NCBI RefSeq assembly: GCF_900113665.1
Contig: NZ_FOQD01000015.1
Location: 124,001-188,000, forward strand
Origin: Planctomicrobium piriforme
GTDB taxonomy: Bacteria; Planctomycetota; Planctomycetia; Planctomycetales; Planctomycetaceae
Length of the DNA stretch: 64,000 nt
Direction of reading: 5' to 3'
Of the stretch, positions 60,201 through 64,000 are shown one piece after another; the first letter of the stretch is position 1, and every line of letters begins with the position of its first letter. The notes beneath the pieces are model-generated. The model was not told the origin of the DNA. It ran no database searches and worked only from the letters and a program-made list of their open reading frames with translations. The translations under genes were made by a program, and so were the position numbers.

Positions 60201-60734
60201 CCGATCGCGTTGCGGAATGTGAATTTTCAATTCATCGACGGTCACGGCCTGGCGAGTGATGTCGTCACGGGGTCGGTTCAGATCCGGGGCAACCTCTCTC
60301 TCGGTAATGGCGGCCCGAACGTGAACTACACCGTCGGCGGAGCTCCTGTGCTGGTCACTCCAGATGCGACGGTCGCCGGTAGCGACATCTACTTCGCCAA
60401 CAGCCGGCTGTTCCTCAATTCCTCGAACTCCGGCGCAGGCAACGACCGCTTTACGATTCTGACCGGCGGTGATGTCAGCGTGACGGGCACTGAAATCCGG
60501 TACCTCGGAGTCCTCGTCGCCAACATGTCCGGCGGGCAGGCATACCAGGGGCTGACGGTGCAGTTCAACGGCGACGCGACCCCGGCCGCCGTGCAGGCGG
60601 TCCTCCGTCAGGCAGCGTTCTACAACTCCTCGCCCAATGCCAACACGACCTTCGACCGCAAGATCAACGTCTACTTGCGAGATTCCGTCAACACCTTCAT
60701 GCCGCCGCTGAGCAAACTTGTGGATGTGAACTGA
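57267..60734 (+). CDS. Giant extracellular protein with LEPR-XLL-type N-terminal motif
   Basis: A 1155-residue protein. An N-terminal basic stretch (FFKALDGERRFRRPTRRPNR) is followed by the planctomycete extracellular motif LEQRTLLAAVLDAG, a variant of LEPR-x-LL. Residues about 60-530 form a long low-complexity right-handed beta-helix (runs of N, G, S, T; LKFNGTSAFGDSPLTAS). Next comes a module ending VTYKITYHGGTGNDVVLLV (autotransporter-associated motif). Three tandem repeats follow (about 720-860, 870-1010, 1010-1150) containing FANS(R/Q)L-x-V and FN-x-(N/D)A(T/N) then A-V motifs, typical of bacterial adhesin repeats. AGGAG is 10 bases before the ATG. Predicted to be surface exposed and adhesive; no enzyme motif. 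Confidence 0.85.
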   Translation: MTLRRLRSASVNFFKALDGERRFRRPTRRPNRQAASGRFSSEILEQRTLLAAVLDAGATLTIELAANEQLSIVSQGTSYAFSSNSQNFVNSGVADAADFTGFGINALTLTDLAQYSTIQIIDAGGGTSVVFNDSGANTYSDAFNITLNNGAAATGLKFNGTSAFGDSPLTASIDTGIQFTAGSLVSTANGGLAFTANAARTSPGISQGISLVSAQLLTTGTGGIVLNGSATQAGPALGSRTGVSITNGDIRSTQNSPGAGAITITGHGGGSQTADYSAGVRLSSFSSISSIYGNISLNGQGGTSGSGSAGVQITGGSLVGSTGLETATAASVTIVGTANSAGAEAIGIQVAGKSRVSTVGGAMTFTGRGGNAVGNSPGIDVSQLSQLMLGSGAMLLDGSAGGGGGSGVRLGGDRGIGIGIGIVANGNANMELRGKGTNGGPDLQILPGTFIGGASASGQLALTAKTIEMTGGVNIDPSLSSSGKLIIRPRTIDASIGLGDGSVGELNLSTTELGYFRDGFSAITIGRTYDGTGAIDVKNAPFKDDVYLFGGTINLDGLNAGPNIATVVSRSGSVTSTAGNPVGLNDVTGPLLVTVGDVAPGGNVPGKMVLNAGLFFQASSSLTLNFNGTTPGTGYDQIAIINPASAVTISGGTNLYINSTFTPEIGQRFRIIDLVDPQSFCNTPFAGWPEGGSQTINGVTYKITYHGGTGNDVVLLVTNISIASINDLGPTLTVPVQFSPTPIAPNATVSGTANFANSRLEVWVTNGIYSDWLSGGAAGWGTFYINGVAKGTINDAEGSDHLFAQFNAAATKEDVEFVLRSITYANGDQNPLQLNKQIAYRLTTADEVSSPIAYKQVQITDTPRLYTDGNIPSNYFAGGSPVTVSYGLRLMDGGANFANSQLRVQLPDGASTERLGFFENNILKLNGNQIFHNDVWVGTFSGGQGQDPLLVDFNANANQDAVILTMWWVTFSDSQASPPIALRNVNFQFIDGHGLASDVVTGSVQIRGNLSLGNGGPNVNYTVGGAPVLVTPDATVAGSDIYFANSRLFLNSSNSGAGNDRFTILTGGDVSVTGTEIRYLGVLVANMSGGQAYQGLTVQFNGDATPAAVQAVLRQAAFYNSSPNANTTFDRKINVYLRDSVNTFMPPLSKLVDVN

Positions 60735-60801
60735 GAAGGCGGGGTGACAACTCGGGCCCCAGAAAGAAGCCTGTCGATTTTCAGACAATCGTCAGGTATC
60801 C

Positions 60802-61503
60802 TTGAAGGCGATAAAGGGACTTTTCATTCCCGCATCGCGTTCAGAGTGGATACCTCGCGCATTGGCTGATCTCGAAACAGGATTGCCGGCCTCCGGAACT
60901 GCGAAGCCAGCGGCCTACGTCATTGCCGGCCCAAACGGCGCTGGGAAAACCACGTTCGCCACAACTTTTCTACCACACTTCGCCGATTGCCAGGAGTTCC
61001 TCAACGCCGATCTGATCGCGGCTGGCCTATCTCCATTTGCTCCTGAAGGTCAGGCCATCCGCGCTGGCCGCTTGCAACTTGAACGCATCAACGAATTGAT
61101 TGCCGCCAGGCAGTCGTTTGCTTTCGAAACGACCTTATCCGGCCGCAGCTATCAGCACCTGTTTTCCCGACTCAATGCACAGGGATACGAGGTCGCCATC
61201 TTTTTTCTTTGGCTTCCGGAAGTCGAAATTGCAGTTGATCGGGTCGCAAATCGCGTCAGTCAGGGCGGGCATCGAATCCCTGAAGACGTCATTCGTCGCC
61301 GATACCATCTCGGCATCCGAAATGCGTTCGAAATCTACTTTCCACTCGTCACGAACTGGCGATTATTTGATGGGTCGCATTCACCTCCATGGCCGATTGC
61401 CACAAATAAGTTACACAAACTGACAATCCATGATGCCGCACTCTTCGAAAGAATCAGCAAGCAAGTCCGCGAATCCGAAACCGTCGATGGAGAACGTGCT
61501 TGA
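60802..61503 (+). CDS. Zeta-toxin-family kinase
   Basis: A 233-residue P-loop kinase. Walker A is VIAGPNGAGKTTFATTFLPH (GPNGAGKT, residues 43-50), followed by the zeta fold: FLNADLIAAGLSPFAPEGQAIRA, FAFETTLSGRSYQHLF, VAIFFLWLPEVEIAVDRVAN and RIPEDVIRRRYHLGIRNAFE. Zeta toxins phosphorylate UDP-N-acetylglucosamine in plasmid systems, but many relatives have other substrates. The start codon is TTG, with a weak ribosome-binding site. The stop overlaps the small-partner gene by 17 bases, suggesting a toxin-first cassette. Chromosomal zeta genes are frequent in planctomycetes. Confidence 0.88.
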   Translation: MKAIKGLFIPASRSEWIPRALADLETGLPASGTAKPAAYVIAGPNGAGKTTFATTFLPHFADCQEFLNADLIAAGLSPFAPEGQAIRAGRLQLERINELIAARQSFAFETTLSGRSYQHLFSRLNAQGYEVAIFFLWLPEVEIAVDRVANRVSQGGHRIPEDVIRRRYHLGIRNAFEIYFPLVTNWRLFDGSHSPPWPIATNKLHKLTIHDAALFERISKQVRESETVDGERA

Positions 61504-61693
61504 ACTCGCCGTTCAGGCGTTCGACATCTCGACGCGGAATGCCATCGAACTCTCCCGACGAACCGGCACGCCGGTCATCATCTGGGAAGATGGCCAGACC
61601 AAAGCCATCACCCCTGATGAAGCCGAGCAACGCCTCAACGCCGCCATCGAGAAACGACGGCTCGCACAGTCAAAATTGGCTGACGAATCATGA
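61487..61693 (+). CDS. Small zeta-associated protein (putative antitoxin)
   Basis: A 68-residue protein beginning MENVLELAVQAFDISTRNAI, with ELSRRTGTPVIIWEDGQTKA and ITPDEAEQRLNAAIEKRRLA. It is charged, helical at both ends and lacks a membrane segment. Its start lies inside the zeta stop region (17-base overlap), and its stop overlaps the next gene's start as ATGA. It resembles the short partner commonly coded after zeta-like kinases in planctomycetes; antitoxin action is inferred from position. A longer in-frame start at 61430 exists but would lie deeper in the zeta gene. Confidence 0.7.
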   Translation: MENVLELAVQAFDISTRNAIELSRRTGTPVIIWEDGQTKAITPDEAEQRLNAAIEKRRLAQSKLADES

Positions 61694-62259
61694 CCAGTGC
61701 CGATGACAACCCCGATGCCGCCGCTCCTTCGCTCCGACCAATGACGCTGCCGGCGTTGTTCTTTACCAGTGTGGCCTCGAGTGGACTGACAGGCGGATTG
61801 ACGAACGCCATCAACGGCCAAGTCAGCCCGACTTACTTCATCAGGGTACTGGGCTGGGACAATGTGGAAAACGTCTGGCGGGCAGTGATCGCACAAGGAG
61901 TTTTCGAAGGGCTGCTCTTCGGAGCCTTCTACTCAGTCATCTTTGTAACCTGTGTTGGGATTCTGACAGGAGTGCGGTGCGGCTACACATTCGCTGTCCG
62001 TCACCTGCTGAAGGCGTTCGTCTTTGCACTCATCTGCTGGTGCCTCGGCGGACTGGCAGCCATCGGGCTCGCGTCATTGAGTCCCGAATTCTATCGGCAT
62101 GCATTTAACGGCGTCCCTGATTCGACTTCCGGGATGCTCGCTTATGCCTGGGTGGGAGGATCGATCTGGGGGCTTGAGCTGGGGGGACTTTTGAGTCTGC
62201 CGATTGTCCTCGTCTCCCTGCGGGCAGACTGGAAGCAGCAGTCAAGCAAGTGCGATTAA
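61690..62259 (+). CDS. Membrane protein linked to the zeta cassette
   Basis: A 189-residue protein with about four membrane segments (TLPALFFTSVASSGLTGGLT, GVFEGLLFGAFYSVIFVTC, HLLKAFVFALICWCLGGLAA, ELGGLLSLPIVLVSL). No recognised motif. It overlaps the small partner gene by 4 bases (ATGA), so the three genes are co-translated. Its role in the cassette is unknown. Confidence 0.7.
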   Translation: MTSADDNPDAAAPSLRPMTLPALFFTSVASSGLTGGLTNAINGQVSPTYFIRVLGWDNVENVWRAVIAQGVFEGLLFGAFYSVIFVTCVGILTGVRCGYTFAVRHLLKAFVFALICWCLGGLAAIGLASLSPEFYRHAFNGVPDSTSGMLAYAWVGGSIWGLELGGLLSLPIVLVSLRADWKQQSSKCD

Positions 62260-62361
62260 CAACACTTCGTGCGCCCTTGCGATCTCCCCCGCTCCGGCTA
62301 TTGTGACGGAACTGGTGACGCGAGTCTCCGGATTTCTGTTCCCCTACCTGGCCGACCTACG

Positions 62362-63414
62362 ATGATCAAAGCTCACGGCTACGCCGCTCACAGTGCAGAC
62401 TCGGAACTCAAACCGTTCGCGTTCGAACGCCGCAATCCCGGCCCGCGCGACGTGCAGATTGAAATCCTCTACTGCGGCATCTGCCATTCCGACCTGCATC
62501 AGGCGCGCAACGACTGGCAGAACTCCATCTACCCGATGGTCCCCGGCCACGAGATCGTCGGCAAGGTGGTCGCCGTCGGCAAAGAGGTGAAGAAATTCAA
62601 AGTTGGCGACCTGGCCGGCGTCGGCTGCATGGTCGACTCCTGTCGCAAGTGCGAAAGCTGTCAGGCCGACCTGGAGCAGTACTGCGAAAAGAATCCGACC
62701 TGGACCTACAACTCGACCGTCCGCGGTGGTAAGGACATCAACTTCGGCGGTTACTCCGACCAGATCGTCGTCGACAAGCACTTCGTCGTGAAGATCCCCA
62801 AGAACCTCGACCTCAAGGCGGTTCCTCCCCTGCTCTGCGCTGGCATCACCACCTATTCCCCGCTGAAGCACTGGAACGTCAGCAAAGGCCAGAAGGTCGG
62901 CATCATCGGCTTGGGGGGCCTCGGCCACATGGGCGTCAAGCTGGCCAAAGCCTTCGGCGCACATGTGGTGATGATCACCACATCGCCTGAGAAAGGGAAA
63001 GACGCTCTCAAGCTGGGAGCCGACGAGGTGCTGATCTCCAAAGATCCAGCTGACATGCAGAAACATCTCGGCTCGTTCCACTTCCTGCTCAACACCATCC
63101 CGAATGCACACGACCTCAACCCCTACGTCGCCCTGCTGAAGCGGGACGGAGCGATGGTCATCGTGGGCGCGTTGATGGCCCTCGAACCCCCGCTCTACGG
63201 CAGCGGCCTGATCGGCGCTCGCAGAACGGTCGCAGGCTCATCCATCGGCGGCATCGCCGAGACGCAGGAAATGCTCGACTTCTGCGGTGAGCACGACATC
63301 GTCAGCGATGTCGAACTCATCGCGATTCAGGACGTCAACCAGGCCTACGAACGGCTCATCAAGAACGATGTCAAATACCGCTTCGTCATCGACCTCGCCT
63401 CACTGAAAAGCTGA
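62362..63414 (+). CDS. NAD(P)-dependent zinc alcohol dehydrogenase (cinnamyl alcohol dehydrogenase/YahK type)
   Basis: A 350-residue medium-chain dehydrogenase. Catalytic zinc ligands: CGICHSDLHQARNDW (Cys) and PMVPGHEIVGKV (His/Glu); structural zinc in CRKCESCQADLEQYC (four Cys). Nucleotide-binding GLGGLGHMGVKLAKAFGAHV lies at residues about 185-205, with TTSPEKGKDALKLGAD after it, an NADP-preferring type. It reduces aldehydes to alcohols or the reverse; YahK-like enzymes accept aromatic and aliphatic aldehydes. Start at ATG 62362; the in-frame start at 62269 has no family sequence. Near the end of a plus-strand run but not coupled to it. Confidence 0.92.
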   Translation: MIKAHGYAAHSADSELKPFAFERRNPGPRDVQIEILYCGICHSDLHQARNDWQNSIYPMVPGHEIVGKVVAVGKEVKKFKVGDLAGVGCMVDSCRKCESCQADLEQYCEKNPTWTYNSTVRGGKDINFGGYSDQIVVDKHFVVKIPKNLDLKAVPPLLCAGITTYSPLKHWNVSKGQKVGIIGLGGLGHMGVKLAKAFGAHVVMITTSPEKGKDALKLGADEVLISKDPADMQKHLGSFHFLLNTIPNAHDLNPYVALLKRDGAMVIVGALMALEPPLYGSGLIGARRTVAGSSIGGIAETQEMLDFCGEHDIVSDVELIAIQDVNQAYERLIKNDVKYRFVIDLASLKS

Positions 63415-63439
63415 GGGAGGAGATTGAACCACGGAAATC

Positions 63440-63600
63440 ACGGATCAAGAAGAGATTTTTGAAACGCAGAGAACGCCGAGTTCGCAGAGAAAATTCGGGG
63501 AGAGAGGTCTGTCATCGTCGAGAGAATGAGGGACACTGAAATGACTTGGTAATCCCTCTGCGCTCTCCGCGGCCTCTGCGTTTCAAAATCTCTTTCCCGG
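63440..63600. repeat. Dispersed repeat family B, full imperfect palindrome
   Basis: The left arm (TTTTTGAAACGCAGAGAACG, CCGAGTTCGCAGAG) and right arm (CTCTGCGCTCTCCGCGGCCT, CTGCGTTTCAAAATCTC) are imperfect inverted copies about 70 bases apart, lying between alcohol dehydrogenase and the PEGA gene. The left arm closely matches 3184-3228 and the right arm 3770-3822. Confidence 0.8.
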
Positions 63601-63603
63601 AGA

Positions 63604-64000
63604 TCAGGGGCCGCCGACCTGCGACTGCGACCGGAAATTTCGGCCGCGATTGATCAGGCTCTGTTCTTCATCGATCGGCACCACCCGGGGCTGCAGGGTG
63701 TAGCTGAAATCGTGGCGGTCGGTCACCCGAAACGGCAGAAAGTGGTTCGAGAAGAAGTCGATCGGGATGTACTGGTAGAACGGACGCCGCACCGGTTGCT
63801 GCACGGTGAGCGTTTCGTACCCGGGATACGACAGCGTGAATTCGCGCGTCCCGTAATAGGTGAAGTCCATCGAAACCGGGGTCACGCCGATTCGCTTCCC
63901 GTCCACTTCCACCAGCGCCCCAGGCGGGTCTGAACGCACGGTCATCCGGCGACTCACGCAACCGGTCAAACCGGATAGCACGAGGCACAGCACCAGCAGC
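63604..64000 (-). CDS. PEGA-domain lipoprotein (5' end outside window)
   Basis: The visible part encodes at least 130 residues. The N-terminal hydrophobic stretch LVLCLVLSGLTGC ends in a lipobox (LTGC), so it is a lipoprotein, and the true start lies beyond base 64000. The following MTVRSDPPGALVEVDGKRIG, VTPVSMDFTYYGTREFTLSY, PGYETLTVQQPVRRPFYQ are a PEGA domain, a short beta-sandwich in surface proteins. The C-terminus is short and polar. Function unknown. Confidence 0.85.
   Translation of the reverse strand, partial: LLVLCLVLSGLTGCVSRRMTVRSDPPGALVEVDGKRIGVTPVSMDFTYYGTREFTLSYPGYETLTVQQPVRRPFYQYIPIDFFSNHFLPFRVTDRHDFSYTLQPRVVPIDEEQSLINRGRNFRSQSQVGGP

Noticed and set aside
59670..60788. Minus-strand open frame of 372 codons opposite the LEPR-XLL protein.
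   Set aside because: Antisense to the repeat region of the giant protein; composition is that of a shadow frame, with no recognisable domain or ribosome-binding site.

Overview
The window reads as a chromosomal segment of a planctomycete (Planctomycetota, order Planctomycetales). The evidence is the gene content: a giant secreted protein with an N-terminal LEPR-XLL-type motif (LEQRTLLAA), ECF sigma factor/anti-sigma pairs of the planctomycete type, PQQ-like beta-propeller and di-heme cytochrome proteins, a CTPSR-type sulfatase, Gfo/Idh/MocA oxidoreductases with Tat signals, FHA/PP2C signalling proteins, and a pair of genes of the tetrahydromethanopterin/methylofuran C1 pathway. DNA is moderately GC-rich and gene density is about one per 1.2 kb, with long intergenic gaps full of short palindromic dispersed repeats. 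No rRNA, CRISPR array, integrase, transposase or replication origin was seen.

Layout. 0-7.3 kb: end of truD, an FHA-GAF-SpoIIE phosphatase, a general-stress PNPOx protein, a tiny sigma-54-driven membrane-protein gene, a Tat-exported oxidoreductase and a two-gene ABC transporter. 7.4-14.4 kb: secreted/periplasmic redox proteins (di-heme peroxidase, PQQ propeller, thioredoxin-like protein), a beta-CASP RNA nuclease and a hydroxyacid dehydrogenase. 14.5-21.8 kb: a hicB-hicB-hicA cluster, aldehyde dehydrogenase, a lone Fis-type DNA-binding protein, amt, a DUF368 undecaprenyl-phosphate transporter and nfo. 21.8-30.5 kb, all minus strand: SulP transporter, CusA/CusB-like RND metal efflux pair, ECF sigma factor with anti-sigma-like partner. 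30.7-32.1 kb: a decayed tRNA-Gln 3' copy, a 1.3-kb segment with one orphan gene, then intact tRNA-Gln, which has the geometry of an old integrated element. 32.2-37.0 kb: glycosyltransferase, FHA-FHA-STAS protein, MfnF-like and MfnD-like genes. 37.1-45.6 kb: cytochrome c lipoprotein, zinc-ribbon/TPR-like protein, xylA, secreted proteins. 45.7-54.2 kb: membrane-anchored GIY-YIG protein, tRNA (CAT), tspO, kinase-like/PP2C fusion, POTRA protein, sulfatase. 54.2-64 kb: glnA (eukaryotic-type GS) with a consensus sigma-54 promoter, FG-GAP protein, the LEPR-XLL protein, a zeta-toxin cassette, zinc alcohol dehydrogenase and a PEGA lipoprotein cut by the window edge.

How it fits together. Nitrogen assimilation is represented by amt and glnA; glnA carries a sigma-54 box that is 14/16 identical to a second box in front of a 42-codon membrane-protein gene near 3.1 kb. 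These are the only two exact TGGCAC-N5-TTGC matches I found by reading both strands. Protein-phosphorylation and partner-switching modules (three FHA/PP2C/STAS proteins) are scattered rather than clustered. The most unusual observations are the self-contained sigma-54/42-aa/terminator unit, the tRNA-Gln-flanked segment, a palindromic dispersed repeat sitting in frame inside an ATP-grasp gene, a membrane-tethered zinc-ribbon/coiled-coil/GIY-YIG protein, and a three-gene zeta-kinase cassette ending in a membrane protein. All functions are inferred by reading motifs; no database search was run.
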